64,000 bases of DNA from Gonapodya sp. JEL0774 (GCA_027604505.1 JADIIX010000027.1:1-64000); one strand, 5' to 3'. Positions 25,199 through 38,500 are shown, counted from the first letter of the stretch. Translations and numbers: made by a program. The notes: generated by a model from the letters alone, not told the origin.

Positions 25199-26272
25199 AT
25201 GGTCAGTTGCTACCAGTGATTTGGTATTCTGGTTTCAATCAATCAACCTGGAGTTAAGCTCAGTTACTGCTCTGATGGGCCAACGAAGTAGCGATGCTGT
25301 CATGCAAGCGGTCCCCCGTCCAAAACTTGCTTTGAGAGAGCAAATTCAATTTAGGTGCAGAGAGCTGATGTGCTCGTATAGGGAGCTATCTGGACTCACC
25401 ACTCTTGGTGAAACGCATTGTCGTTGACTTCTGTCGAGTTGAGACCGTAACTCATCATAACACCATCACATTCTGCCTGCTTATGCTAGTCCGAAGTTGA
25501 AGAAACTATCAAGCGCCTCTCTTCCCACAAGGGTGTCGAGGGGATCGTTATCGTCAACTCTGAGGGGATTCCCATCCGATCCACCATTGACAACAACCTC
25601 ACGATACAGTACTCTGCCCTCATAACCCAGCTCGCTGCGAAAGCAAAGAGTGTTATCAGGGATTTGGATCCCCAGGTGAGCGAGAGTAGAGGAGAACGAG
25701 CTTGGAGTTGCCGTATCAACGTGTCCGAGGACGGAGCTTTGGGGCAAATTTGGGGGATAAGGAACTCTCATTCGGAGAAATCAAACATTGCCCCCCTACC
25801 GATAAATGTGACTTGACTTTCTTGGGAATCTGGGTCATGAGTCACCTGGTGCCAGATATTATATCAACTCTGTTGCAACCAAGTTGTTGCCTTCAATGGT
25901 TGACCGTCGGTGACTGTGTAGAGATACCTATCAAATGCATGCACTTCTAACGTTCCAGAACCCCAAGGCGCTATGAACAACTAAATTCGTGCTTCAAGGG
26001 CCTTTTAAATTGAGCGCGCAGAGTTATCTTCTGAACTGACCAGTCCTTTGCACTCTCGCCTGCAGAATGACCTCACTTTCCTGCGCTTGCGTACAAAGAA
26101 ACACGAGATCATGGTAGCCCCTGGTACGTGAAATTGGCGCCCTAATTGCTGTGTTATCGTTCCAGGGCTCCTATTGATTCTCACGCGAATCTTCATTCTC
26201 ATGTTTCCATAACTGCCAGACAAAGAGTATATTCTCATAGTGATTCAGAATCCGCATGAGGCGTCTTCGTAA
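25199..26272 (+). CDS. DYNLRB: dynein light chain roadblock (DYNLRB/LC7)
   Basis: Dimeric light chain that binds the dynein intermediate chains in cytoplasmic, ciliary and IFT dynein. The rebuilt protein of about 97 aa fits the family along its whole length: [72 protein letters not shown] and [17 protein letters not shown]. The only suitable start leaves exon 1 with just the ATG (25199-25201), followed by a 288-nt intron to 25490. Later introns run from about 25,677 and 26,125, the last ending at 26219 (CTGCCAG). SEN54 is divergent upstream. Confidence 0.92.
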
Positions 26273-26682
26273 ATGGCAGCGACCACATTTAGTTCCGCCT
26301 TTCAGAGGGCGGGCGGGGGGGCAGGTGAGCTTCGAACGGACCATGTTAGAAAACGGGACGATTGAAACTGATTTTAACAACTGTAGGACCATACACCGCC
26401 TGTGTTCCGTGAACTGTGGCAGTGAATAGTGTCCTCGATATTTGAGAGTATTGATGGCGATTCTATACCATGCAATTCTTTTGCTGCATAAGATGTAGTT
26501 TATTTCGATGACCTTGTGTAAATAGAAGATGATGGCGAAGGTTTTGTTCATGTGATGATTGCCTCCGCTGCTTCGCCCACATGATCGTCAACTGGGCCAG
26601 CCGAACCTTGTCGCATGGTCCTGGACCCTTCCCTACACGAACACTTGTCCCTTCCCTGATTCGGTGTAGAGCAGTGTACTCG

Positions 26683-27646
26683 ATGCCACCAGTAGCGACG
26701 GGAGTGAGTGCAGGTGAGCTCCTTGGGCATGGAGACGTTGGAAGATCCTTTCCAGTTTTTGGAATCTCGAGACGATATTCCTGACAGGGGTTGCTTCATC
26801 AAAAGCAGACGTCTTTACCGGGCATGATTCGACTCAGGTTGGTTTCCCGGAAGCATCTTCCCCGTGTTTCCAACATCCAACATGACTCTCTATGGGTCGC
26901 CCTGCTTTGGCATACTGTCAGATCGCTCTCATGGAGGAAAACGTCATAGTCGTGGACTCCTTTGATCGGCCAATCCGCGCCGGTACCAAGAAAGAAACTC
27001 ACCTCATGGCATCAATTCGCTCGGGTCTCCTCCATCGCGCATTCTCTGTGTTTCTCTTTGATACACAGGGTCGACTGCTCCTCCAGCAACGCTCTGATGA
27101 GAAAATTACCTTCCCAAAAATGTGGACCAATACTTGTTGCTCTCACCCCTTGCACCACCCCGCGGAGATGGAAGAAGCAGAAGCAAGAGGAGTCAAGGTA
27201 GCTGCAAGGAGGAAGCTGGAACATGAATTGGGTATTCCCCAGAGTGCAGTGGAACTGGACCAGTTTCGCTACCTTACCAAAATTCACTACTTGGCACCAT
27301 CGGACGGACTGTGGGGAGAGCATGAGAGTGAGTTCTTCGATACTAACAGAAAGTAAAAAGTTATCTTCAAATCTCTAACTGAGGGTTCGCTTCCTTCTTC
27401 TTCAAAGTGGACTACATTCTCGTCTTGCCCAACCTTGATCTCCCTATCGACCCCAACCCGAATGAGGTCAAGTCAGTGAAGTACGTGTCCCAATCTGAAC
27501 TTCGTGAAATGTTCGAGCGGCAAGAAGAGATGGGTATAGAGTTCACACCTTGGTTTAAGATCATTGTGGAGAAGTTTTTATACGGGTGGTGGGAACACTT
27601 GGACAGTCTAGACCAATTTGTGGATATGAAGATTCATAGAATGTAA
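26683..27646 (+). CDS. IDI1: isopentenyl-diphosphate delta-isomerase (type I)
   Basis: Converts isopentenyl diphosphate to dimethylallyl diphosphate in isoprenoid and sterol synthesis. Exon 1 (26683-26713, MPPVATGVSA) joins in phase 1 to VASSKADVFTGHDSTQ and then to IALMEENVIVVDS at about 26,920. The Nudix-fold core is complete: LLHRAFSVFLFDTQGRLLLQ, QRSDEKITFPKMWTNTCCSH with the catalytic Cys, the metal-binding EAEARGVKVAARRKLEHELG stretch and GLWGEHE with the catalytic Glu. The last exon gives VDYILVLPNLDLPIDPNPNE and the usual end FVDMKIHRM. Length is about 250 aa, normal for fungi and animals without plastids. The start is inferred from splice phases. Confidence 0.93.
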
Positions 27647-27910
27647 ATGCAATATTGTGATCTTTTGAAATTTTCAGCGACTTGTTTTATTGGAATGGTG
27701 TTGCGTGCGGAGAGCTTGGACAGCTTGCGTGCGCAAACCTCCTCTTCCCGCAATCCACATCGATATCAGACGCAATAATGGTGTGTTGCCTATACCGATT
27801 CGGAGCACTCGACTTCCTGGAAGCTCTCCTTATACGTTTGCTTCGCGCAAATTCTGCCCTCCCACTTCCAAACTTGCGTGGACCGACTCCTGTTGAATGC
27901 CTAGAGTATC

Positions 27911-28954
27911 ATGGACTACAACGGTGCTGTAAGTCAAACATTTTCAGCTCAACCCTTTTGAATTAAATTGGTTTACTGGACATTTTGTCTCTCTTCTCAA
28001 TGCTGTTCAAACATCCTCATCCCACAAACCCAGGCTCTCGTTGCCATGAAGGTCTGTACTCAATCGGCCGCTTCCGGCTTTCACTACGATAACCCCACTT
28101 TTTGGTGGCATTTTCTGGTTCGGCACCCTTCTGGTTGTCGTCCCTTCTAGGGCAAAAACTGTGTTGCTATCGCCTCGGACAGGCGATTCGGCGTCCAAGC
28201 CCAGACTGTCTCAACCGACTTCAAGAAGATTTTTGAGGTCCACCCGAAGTTGTACTATGGGCTGGGTGGTCTGGCAACGGATGTGCTTACTCTGTGGGTC
28301 TACCAACCCCTCACCGTATCAGCTTGCCCCTCCTGAAACCCTCAAACAATAATGCCACCATTTTAGCTCCGAAATGTTCACATACAAACTCAACATGTAC
28401 AAACTTCGTGAAGGTCGAGACATTTCCCCGAAGACCTTCGGCCATCTCGCTGCGTCTACGCTTTACGAGCGACGGTTTGGGCCTTGGTTCGTTGAACCAG
28501 TCATTGCCGGTCTTGAAAGTGACGGAACACCATTCGTGTGCGGAATGGATCTTATCGGGGCACTAAATTTCGCGACAGACTTCATTGTATCTGGAACTTC
28601 GAAGGAACAGTTATATGGTATGGCCGAGAGTTTGTGGGAACCAGATCTGGTGAGTGTTGACGGTATTGAGCTCAAATGATGGTCAAACGATGGCCAACGG
28701 ATCTTCGTGGGAAACTTCCAAGAACCCCGACGAATTGTTCGAGATCATCTCGCAGACACTTCTGAATGCACAGGATCGGGATGCGTTGAGTGGATGGGGA
28801 GGAGTGGTGACCGTGATGTAAGTGCTTTACACCTGTGCACATCTACCAATCCTAGTTGACGAGAATTCAACGCAACCCAAATCGTTCGCCTTTGCCTTAC
28901 AACAGCACCCCCGAAGGGACAACGACTAGATACCTTAAGAGTCGAATGGATTAG
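27911..28954 (+). CDS. PUP3: 20S proteasome subunit beta-3
   Basis: Non-catalytic beta subunit of the 20S core particle. Six exons rebuild a typical protein of about 205 aa: [46 protein letters not shown], the stretch from [46 protein letters not shown] and the end [17 protein letters not shown]. No prosequence with a catalytic Thr is expected or seen, because beta-3 is inactive. Exons 1 and 2 are very short (MDYNGA; ALVAMK). The PIP-box gene starts about 160 bp downstream on the same strand. Confidence 0.95.
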
Positions 28955-29112
28955 TTTGCATTCTCATTGTAGTGGAGGCAGGCGTTTGGCAGAAATGCAG
29001 GCTCTAAAAGGCTTAGCAAGCTGTCTATCCTCAACAATTTCATTGATCGCTTGATTGATTGGCCCGTGCACGACTGAAGTCTTCGCAACGGGGAAACTTT
29101 GTCTGATTTGAA

Positions 29113-32100
29113 ATGGCACCAGGTTCCCAGAATAAAAAGTGGGTGGAAGTCTTGACCCCATCACCCGAGAAACATGGACGTGTCGCTGGCTAAACGACCT
29201 GAATTCGTGCTGGTTTCTCGCGTTGGCACAAACCCACCAACATGTTTGCAGACCTGCGCAGAGCGCACATGGATCCAAGGCAAGCAGTCAACAGCCGACC
29301 CTTGTAGCACTGTGGGCAAAGCAGGCAGAGCGCAGCTTGGCGTCTGCCAAGTCGTCTCCAAGCTCGACACGAACTCCGTCCTCCAGCCTCTCCCCCATCC
29401 GCGAGACCGCTGTGATTGTGATTGACGGCCCAGATGAAGATCCGCCGAGTGATTCTTTAGCACTTTCAGTTTCATCTTCGTCTTCTGGCTCGTCAAGCCC
29501 GACCATTGTCCGTCATCCGACTCCAATTCTCATACCGGCACGGAGGCAACGTAATGAAGAAGGAGAAAATGAGACTGAGGAATTCAATGGCTTTGATGGA
29601 ATTAAACGTGGGGAAGTGGATGTCGTCGGGCACAGTGTTGATCTTAGTGGAAGAGCGAAGAGAGCACGTCGGAGCGCAAAGTCCCTCTCGCCTTCAGTTT
29701 CCGTTGCAGAATTTTCGCATGACACTCTATTTCACTCGCGCGCGCGAGTCCCTGTCCGCCCTGATGCTTTGCTCGACGAGATTTCGAACGTGCAGTGTTC
29801 GGAGCTTCATGGCTTACCAGCCAACGCCAGCGTGGAAGACGGCGAGGAAAACCAAGTGCAATATGTGTCTCGTGATTTTTCTTTTGACGTGGATGAAGGG
29901 AAGGATGAATCTCACCTTGCTCACAACGCATGTGATGATGGCCTTGGGAGCCCAGCTTCCTTACCAGACGCAACCCTGTTTACACCCCCCCGTCAACTTG
30001 AACCCTCTCTCCCTCTTGCTTCTCCCTGCTCTCCATCGTTTTCCGATATGGATGTGCGAGAGCCCCTAAATGACAATTCACATGAGGACCCTGCAAGCCC
30101 ATCAGTCCCATTTGCGCAACCTAGTCTGGCAACACTACGACATCCTTCTCTTGTCGCCACTCCTCGCACTTTGTCTCAGCAAAACACGCAAACCGCTCGA
30201 GACTCTCGCACACCACCCTTCGGCTCAAGAAAACCTGCGGCGCCCCGATCTCTTTCCTTGCAAGCACAACTCTCAACTGCATCCGCAGGAATAGAGAAAG
30301 TTCAACTTGAAGTACCTACCATAACTCAAAGCGTGAATATGAGCATCCACAAGCGTCTCGAACATGGGACCTCTGGTGGTTCGGAGAGTCCGCAAATCAA
30401 TGGAACTGGAGAGAACCCTCCACAAAATGCGACGACGCGCATCGCTGGGGAGCTTTCAGAGTTAATGAGTCCTACCCTTATCCGGGCGAATGCACAAGAA
30501 CCACAATCGACTGTTCCTTCTTCGCACCCGAAATTTGAATCAAAGCAACGAGGTGCACTGTATTTCACCACAGGCGCACTGCCAAAACCAAGCGTGGGCA
30601 GCCTTGCTCGTGTCTCAAAGATTGCGTCTTGTCTGACTGTTGCAACAGCTGCTAATCGGCATGTCAATTCGGATTCGGATTCAGACTCGGACTCGTCCTT
30701 GCAGTCCCCGTCTTCCATCCTCGCCTCCGCCATTCAAAAATCCAAGATGACTCTCCTTTCGTCGAGTGCTGTGGTTGCCCAACCTCCTCGCCGCACCTCC
30801 ACCCGCCTCTCTGCCTCTTCCGTCAGTTCTGGCTGTTGTATTGAGACTCCATTAACGCCTCGGACCATTGTACCAACACCCCAAGTTGACGCATCTCTTG
30901 TGCGCTTCCGAAAACTGGTTGAGGATACAAAGAAACGTGATGAGGCCGAAAGGTGGAGAGAAGGCGTCAGAAAGGAGGTGAGCGGTTAGTCTTGTGTGCT
31001 TCTACAAATTATGAGTGCAATTTCGACAACATCTCGCAGTCCTTACCACTCTCGGATGCTGGTGGTGATGAAGTAATGGAATCCGACAACTTGGTGGGAG
31101 GGTCCGAGGTAGATGTGTTTGCACTCGAAAGAAAATTTGGGAAAGAGAAAGGTCGGGAGATGGGGGAGGTTCGTCTGTGGAAGATTTGTTGGGGGAACGG
31201 CATCCCAACCTCTGCGATCACCTGCACCACAGATGATTCGAGAATCTTATGTTACACATAGTCGTTCATTTATTGAGCCGCTTCGGTCCTCGGTACGTTA
31301 CTCTTCCACACGAAACTTAGTCGGCGTCCAACCCACCTCTCCTGTAGCGAACTCTCCCATTATCCGAACTTTCCTACGTCTCTACTCTCCAAGTAGATCG
31401 TGTAAAACATGGATGTTTGGCAGATGTGAACGCAGAACGAGGGAGGAGGAGATTTGAAGGTCAGGTTGAGTGCATGGTTGCTTCTGCGGGTATTGGTGAG
31501 TCGTAGCATCCACGTGCATGGGAACATTCACAGTTTTAACTTTTGAGGAAAGACCTACACGTGCGCCGTCACCTGCTAATATGTCGAAATCTGGCGAGAG
31601 CCGTGCGCAAAGGGTGGACATGTCCAACAGAAGTCATGGAATGGTTGGCCGATGTAGGTGAGTGACGGCGAAGGAATGGTTGATAAAATTGGGATCGTGG
31701 CTGATAATTAGTTTATTGAAAATAACATTTAACTCAATGCTCTAGTGCTCACGTGTTCAGAAAAACTCACCGTCCATGCTGCGAAAAAGTCTTTCCTCAG
31801 CATCAACGCAGGTTCTGTGAGAATTCTTGGATTTCAAAGCGCATTTGGCATATATCCGCGACAACTGACACTCCCTTTGCACAATAGGGGACCACCATGG
31901 CTGCAATGGTGCTCCTGGACAGGGCGATTACAGCATGGCACGTACCAACAGAGTGGCTGGATTGCGATGTGCTAAGCGAAGTCGAGAGTATACAAGCTAA
32001 AAAGGAGAGAAACGTGTTGTCCGAGCGAATGAGAGTGGTGGAGGAGAGGGAAGGCAGATGTGAGTCTGGTATCCACTTTGATTTGGCCGTTGTAGTGGAG

Positions 32101-33353
32101 TTTGGGCACACAAGACTGGGTATCTCCCTGAGCCAGTAGTATGGAATGCGGACGACGAACTTGTCTCCCAGAACTCAACGCTGACCAATGTGGCGGGTGT
32201 TTTGGACCTGCTGGTGTCATGCATGAGTCTGAGAACATCGTAAGTTTCTTGTCAGCATTCCTTAATGCCGGTTTAGTTTTACGAAGCCCCACTCGTGCCA
32301 CTAAGTGCCCGCTTCTACTCAACTCCGTCCCTCCTCCGTGCTATCATGCTCACGGTGGTGTGTGCCTTGGATCACAGACTGACTGCACAGGCGGGTAAAA
32401 TTGTCAAGTGTTTTACGCGACTAATAGAAGCGGTAGAATGGAAGGAATGGGAGGGAGCTGTGAGTATCTGACCTGTTCGCTCAGTGTCTCACTGTAGAGC
32501 TTCACTTGACACCACCACCCAAGTTTGACCGTCTGGTACCGATTAGCGCTGGATTCTTGTCCTTCGCATTTCCAACTTATCCGCAGGTGACCGTGTCGTC
32601 CAGCACGCCCTCGTACGGACCCTTCGGTCGAGCCACGGCAGAGCTCGGTGGTTGGTTGTGCAGTTCGCGAGGGCATGCTCCCTGGCACATGCGAACGGAG
32701 TAATTGAAGATGGCCATTTACCTAGGAAGGTGAGGGGTCGTCTTTGCCTCAAGGTTCTGGATTGTTGAAAGTCTCCTTCTTTGCAGACTTCTTCTTTGCG
32801 CCGTCCTGTTACTTTGGTTGACCTCGCAGGGGAGCTTGACTCTGACCCGCCGTCAACTGTATTGGACTGCGACCCAGTATTTCGAATCGGTAGTGGGACC
32901 AACTACGCGTTACTGAGAGGCTCGGTGGAGGTTTTGTTGAGGGCTCTTGGAGGCCCACGTGGAATAAAGGAGGATAAGGTTCGTTTGAAGTCGCTGGACA
33001 TGAATTGTTGCCTCACGACAACTGACTATTTGACAGGCTGCTGCGAAAGCATTGTCGCGGAGAAGTCTACATCGATATGGACGGATCAGGGACAGTGCAA
33101 CCAACTTGGATCCGGTGGAGGTACGTTTCAAAGTGTGGGCCTGGTTATTTCCTTTAATCTCCTAGTGCTTTCCCATGCAATCCGCACCAAATGACAGGCT
33201 AAACATTTACTTCTCTGTATTTCGCACTTTATCAACAGTGTGGTCTCTTCAGGTAGTGCATTAGGAGAGGAGGCAAGAATTCAGAAAAGTATTACCGGTT
33301 ATTTCAAAAGTGCTGGGGGAATTGGCAACGCAGATTTTGATGCAGCTTTGTGA
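29113..33353 (+). CDS. large nuclear-type protein with PIP boxes (unrecognised)
   Basis: The family is not recognised. The N-terminal 600 residues are one long, low-complexity, Ser/Pro-rich exon (about 29,270-30,980) with acidic patches and a run of Asp-Ser repeats (SDSDSDSDSS), as in disordered nuclear proteins. Downstream, many short exons encode a helical region: ARAVRKGWTCPTEVMEWLAD, VLLDRAITAWHVPTEWLDCD, LTNVAGVLDLLVSCMSL, LVRTLRSSHGRARWLVVQFA. The last exon ends ARIQKSITGYFKSAGGIGN before DFDAAL, which contains a canonical PCNA-binding motif (Q-x-x-I-x-x-Y-F). A weaker one, QPTLVALW, lies near residue 20-30. An SLF2/CANIN-like role in Smc5/6 recruitment is one possibility, not shown. 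Start ATG 29113 (MAPGSQNKKW) is preferred over 29139. Confidence 0.62.
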
Positions 33354-33413
33354 TGTGAATGTGCTTGAGTGTCATGATGGTCCTGCGCATGCTCTCACTT
33401 GTGAGCGTTCCAC

Positions 33414-34469
33414 ATGGCACTCCGTTTGCCGAATCTCATCAACCAATCAATCCTGACATCCACCTTTACACGCACTCTTATGACGCACAGTGATCTCACG
33501 TATGTAGTTTGCACATGAAGTGGTGGATTGATACAAAACTACCATATGAGAATGTTGTCGTGATGGTGTTTCAAATCTTCCACAGCCCTGTATTCCCTAC
33601 CGGAGCCACGCCCCTTGGTACGATTCTTCGATGCGAGATTTTCCGATTTCTTATGCTTTCTTGTGATCGTTTTCTTGTGCCACTCGTCCTTATTGCTGTC
33701 TGTGGATGGACTTCCGGATCATTCATCCTTTGGCTCTGCAGCACCCTACACACCAGGTATCAAGGCCGGTGGATTTCTGTTCGTGTCTGGTCAGCTAGGC
33801 ATTGTTGATGGAAAGCTTGTTGATGGCGTTGAGGCGCAGACGAAGGTGAGCATGAGGACTTTGGTAAATGAAGACGATGGAATCAGTTGCTCATGTCACT
33901 TATATTGATTTCTGCCATCGAACCGAAAGGTTGCCCTTGAAAATCTGAAAGCTGTGCTTGAAAAGGGAGGATCATCCGTTGACAAGGTGAGTTCCAGTAG
34001 ACCGGCCACACTAAGAGTCTGTTAAATCTCGACCACAACGCCTCTTCAGGTCTGCAAAGTCACCGTGTTTCTAAATGACATCGCCGACTTCCAAAAAATG
34101 AACGCCGAGGTAGGTTCGCAGACTTCCAGACGTGTTGGTGGATAATCCACAAGTTCGGTGAGCGTTCGTTTAACAAGAGTCGATTCTGTCTTCCTGCACA
34201 TAGTACGGGAAAGTGTTTGACAGCCACAAGCCTGCACGGTGTGTATTTCCTTGCAACGATAACGAGTACGCGTCTCTGTAGTAACATCGTCGCGAAACTG
34301 TTCCTTCTTGACTCTATGCTGGCAAAACCTCAGATCGGCATTCCAGGTCAGTCATACACATTGTTGGGGGGGTGATCATTGTATGTCAACCGCAAGTGTT
34401 CTCGTTTTGAAGGTTGGAAAGCTCCCCCTCGGTGGTTTGGTTGAAATTGAAGCAATCGCCTTAGCCTAA
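33414..34469 (+). CDS. MMF1: mitochondrial RidA-family deaminase (Mmf1-like)
   Basis: RidA/YjgF/UK114 proteins hydrolyse reactive enamine/imine intermediates made by PLP enzymes such as threonine dehydratase. Exon 1 starts MALRLPNLINQSILTSTFTR, an Arg/Ser-rich amphipathic leader typical of mitochondrial import, as in yeast Mmf1. Then come PVFPTGATPL, APYTPGIKAGGFLFVSGQLG, DGVEAQTK, VALENLKAVLEKGGSSVDKV, CKVTVFLNDIADFQKMNAE, YGKVFDSHKPAR with the substrate-binding Arg, and LPLGGLVEIEAIALA. At least seven exons are needed. The boundary between KPAR and the last exon (34,238-34,425) could not be resolved cleanly, so the usual SCV stretch is not confirmed. Confidence 0.87.
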
Positions 34470-35520
34470 AATTGTCGCTGCCTGCCAATATAGATATTCA
34501 AGTCATTCTTGGAGGTGAAGAGTGTAGGCTGATCTTCGTTTCCCAATGAATCAGGACAGGACCGGCGTTAGGGGCAGCCGGTTTATTGAACGCCACATGT
34601 CCGCACTCTACAGAATGGGCTGTGAAAGGTGTGGTACTTCCGCATATTGTGCTCCGACCCAGTGCGCACCAGGACACACAATTTCTGGACTGTCGGTTCG
34701 CATGGGACTATCCTCTCGTCACCAACAACTAAGTAATATACATACCGTATAGCGCCGTCGTCTCGCTATTCTCCAAAAACATCGCAAATCGCTATCACTC
34801 TTGCCAAATAAAAAACTACCAGAATACTTGCGTCGGGTTATACTGGTTACCGTCTCAGGAAGCACTGGACTGCTCAACCGGGAGTGCCGGCCAGACCGAT
34901 TTCGGGTCTTGCTCCGGATTCACAGAACCATAGCATGCTGGGTCATGTGATCGCGTGATGTGAGGAAGAAACATCATTGTTCTATTCCTCCTCAATCACG
35001 GTTTTCGGAAGAAGTTTTCGTTACTCAATCATCTTGCTGTGGCGTTTGTCTGCCATAAGGCAAAGGAGGTTCGCTATTGTTATTGGGTTGTGATGCGAGT
35101 ATGTATTATAGGAATTCCTGGGGACATTGGTGTTGGGAGGAGTGATGGTTGTTCTAGTGCGCTTATCAAAGAAGAATCAGTGACAAGATGTGACATTCAT
35201 TTGAAGTGCATGACATCGCGGACAGAAAATGAAGGTGTACAGAGTCCACCTGAATGTTTGGCAGGTTCAAGAAGTGTCCACAGCCGCCAGCCTTACCCCC
35301 TACAAACGAAGAGCAGACTAATATGTAATAAGAGCTTGCATGCCTAAATCAGTTTTGGGGGTCATAATGAAAATAATAAAGGACCTTCTTTCTTTTCGAT
35401 TTCAATCGTTTCTATGCTGTTTCCATTTGCATTCTCTCATCCGCTTCCACCTGTTCAGGTATCCAATTCCGTACCTGATCGCAGCAGATCGCTGAGCACT
35501 GCAACACAAATTGTCCACCA
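34470..35520. other. intergenic, no gene recognised
   Basis: About 1.05 kb with only short frames lacking family motifs or plausible splice partners on either strand. I see no tRNA, repeat array or obvious mobile-element end. It presumably holds the terminator of the RidA gene and the promoter of the channel gene at 35521. Confidence 0.5.
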
Positions 35521-38500
35521 TGGCGGAGTCCACCAAGCTGGGTGCTGGACATCCTCCGGGCGCCCCGTCCATCGTGAGGTCTGCAGCTACTGAACAAATG
35601 CCTGGGGGATCCGGAAGATCGGGCGAACGACTGGCCAGTCTTGAGGACGGAACGAACAACAGCGACATTAGCTCGAGCACCAGCAGCTTTGTTGAGCTTC
35701 CTCTGATTGATGGAATCCTCTTCTGGCTTACCGAAGCCTTAAATCGATTGGTCGTCGATCCTTTGGCTGGCTCAATCCAGCCTATCCCCATCGACCACTG
35801 GTTCTTGGGAGTATGGACCCAACTTATTCTAATTGTTCACATAAACAATATGATAGTCATCCCTATGTCGGTGAGATTGCAGGATCGAGGAACTGGCCGC
35901 TCCGTTCAGAATCAGCTCACCTCACCTTCTCCAGATTGCCTGGCCATGCGCGTTTATGAGGGGTTACGGGCTGGTAGTCTACGGCGGAGATATTCTTCTG
36001 GCTGTGGATCTTGCTATTGATTTCCTGAAGGAGTACCGCAATGAGTTCGGATTCATTGTAAGGAGCCAACCACTGAGTACGTTGGCAAAAAGGCGTGATC
36101 AGCCAGCATTCGCAGCTCAATGAATTTCACTGCCCCCCCTTGCAGTTCGACACCGTTTCCTCAATGACGAGGCTGGGTGGCTTAAAATAGTGGCAAGGTG
36201 TCCAGTGGATATGATTCCTTTTGCGATCGTTTTAAACGCGGAGATTGAATGTATCCCGTACAGGTGAGCGCTTTTCATGCAGTGAAATGAAGTTTGCCTT
36301 GCATTAACAGCTGCTGTACTGTTTCGTCGACAAGTAATTTTGACATCTGGCGGTTGTGGGCTCTTTTGAGGTTAACCAGATTTATTCCAATGATAAAACT
36401 TCTACGATGGTTTTTAGCAGCCCATGTGCCAGGCATTCATGTGAGGACAACTTAAGCGTATTCCAAGATCGTCTTTTCATATCCTCTGTGCCGCCAGCCT
36501 TCGATATCTCGAATGCTGAAGAACCTTCTCATCATTTCTATAACTGCTCACTTCAGCGCCTGTCTTTTTTGGCTGATATCATCTGTTAGTCACAGTGAAG
36601 TTAGCTGGATTCACCTCAATCGACTGGACTTGAACGAACGTGGGGAGCCAGCGACATTTGCCGAGCAGTACCTTCACTCAATTTACTCATCGCTTCGAGC
36701 AATATTTTTTGTGTATCGAGAAAAGGTGGAAGCCGTGCCAGAGAAGATCTATACATTGTTTGAGACTCTTTTTGCTGCGGTGAGACCGTGGCACCTTAAG
36801 CAAAGTTTTTGGATCTGCCTCTTGAAGAGCGTGCGCGACTAGGTTGTTTACGGAAGCTTGTTTGGAAATCTTGCCAGTATTATTCGATACCTGGACTCCT
36901 CAGAGGCCGGTAAGTGATGCACGACTCACTTTTTGTGAACTGATATTGAATTGGCCTCATCGTGTGGTGAAAACTGTCAATAGCTAACGAAGCGGGTATG
37001 TTTACTTCTTCTTGACCATTTGAAACTTTTTGTCATTTCTATGTGGCTTTGCCAGTTGAGAAGCACAATTACCATGTCACGAAAATTCGTAGATATCTGC
37101 AGGAAAAACAGTTTCCGGCGGAGCTCCAAAAGAAAATTCTCGATCATGAGCACTTTAAGTGAGCCCTACAATACTCTTTTTCTGCTCGAGTTCGATGGGA
37201 GTGACATAATCGCGGTGACCAGATTTGTGCATACACGAGGTGCCGATGAAGCAGCGTTGTTCAAGGTTTTTCTTCCTATTCTTTGTTCTGTATTCTGGTA
37301 CTCTACTCTAAACGTTGGTCGTTCTCATGCCAGGAGCTTCCGAGGGTTCTGCAAGTGGAAATTTACACGCACCTGTATCTCGGCTTGATACAGGGTTTAC
37401 CGTTATTCAGGTGAACACTCCTCTGCATTTTGTCAGAACAATTACGGAATAATGACCGTGCTTTCTTCAGAGATACTGCTCTTACGTTCCAACAGTCAAT
37501 CACGCTAGCTTTACGACCCATGATCGCTTTACCTGGGTGGTACGTATTCCGGGAGGGAGATGAAGCTGCCGAGATGTACTTCGTCAAAATGGGACTTGTC
37601 GAGGTTACTTCAAAAGACGGCTCAAAGGTATTCGTTCAACTCGGCGAGGGAAAATTTTTCGGTGAAATAGCCCTTCTGGAGAACACCAAGCGCACTGCGT
37701 CTGTGCGTGCAGCGTCGCTCACAGAGCTCTGCGTGCTGACGAAGGCGGATTTCGAAGAGATTGTGAATGTTCACCCGGGTATTCGAGAGAAGATGGGGAA
37801 GGTAGTGGAAGAGCGGAAGGAGGCTGATCGGAAACGAAAAGAAGCTGCAGCAGCGCAAGCGGCAGCAGGTGAGTCACTTTTGCGGCATTCAAATCCACAT
37901 CGTGCCTCATGCAATTTGATCCTGCACTTTTATTTTAACAGCAAGTAAGTATTGATGAAATGAATCTAATGTTGATCTTCACAAGAAATTGTCACCGTTT
38001 TCCTTTTCGCACAGGCGCCATGCCAACGCTGGGGACCCAACACCAGTCTTATAGCAGTTCATCCACAAGCATGAGTAGGAAATGGTCGAATATGTTCCGG
38101 GTATCCACAGGTGGTCGGAAACGTGGAAATATCAGTACTGGAAGGTTTGTCGTCTGCATAGACTGTGCAGGTGTACATACTCTCATCTCTTCGTCTCCTG
38201 TTTGATGTGTCGAAGCGTAACCATTCCACGGTAAGAAAACAGCAGTCGTTACCGACTCTTCAAAATTGATAAACAGCAACATTATTGCAGACGAAACGAT
38301 AATGAACAGATAGCATCTGCTACGTCCATTTCGCTACCATCGGGGACAATTCGGCGTGGAGATCGTTCTCATGAAGAAGCTGATCCTGGACCATCTGTTG
38401 GGGCTCCTCAATCCTCAATCTCCCCGATCGGTGTACAAGTAACAACGACACGAGGCGAACACAAAGCAGACAGTGACAGTGAACCTGTAACACGTGATCT

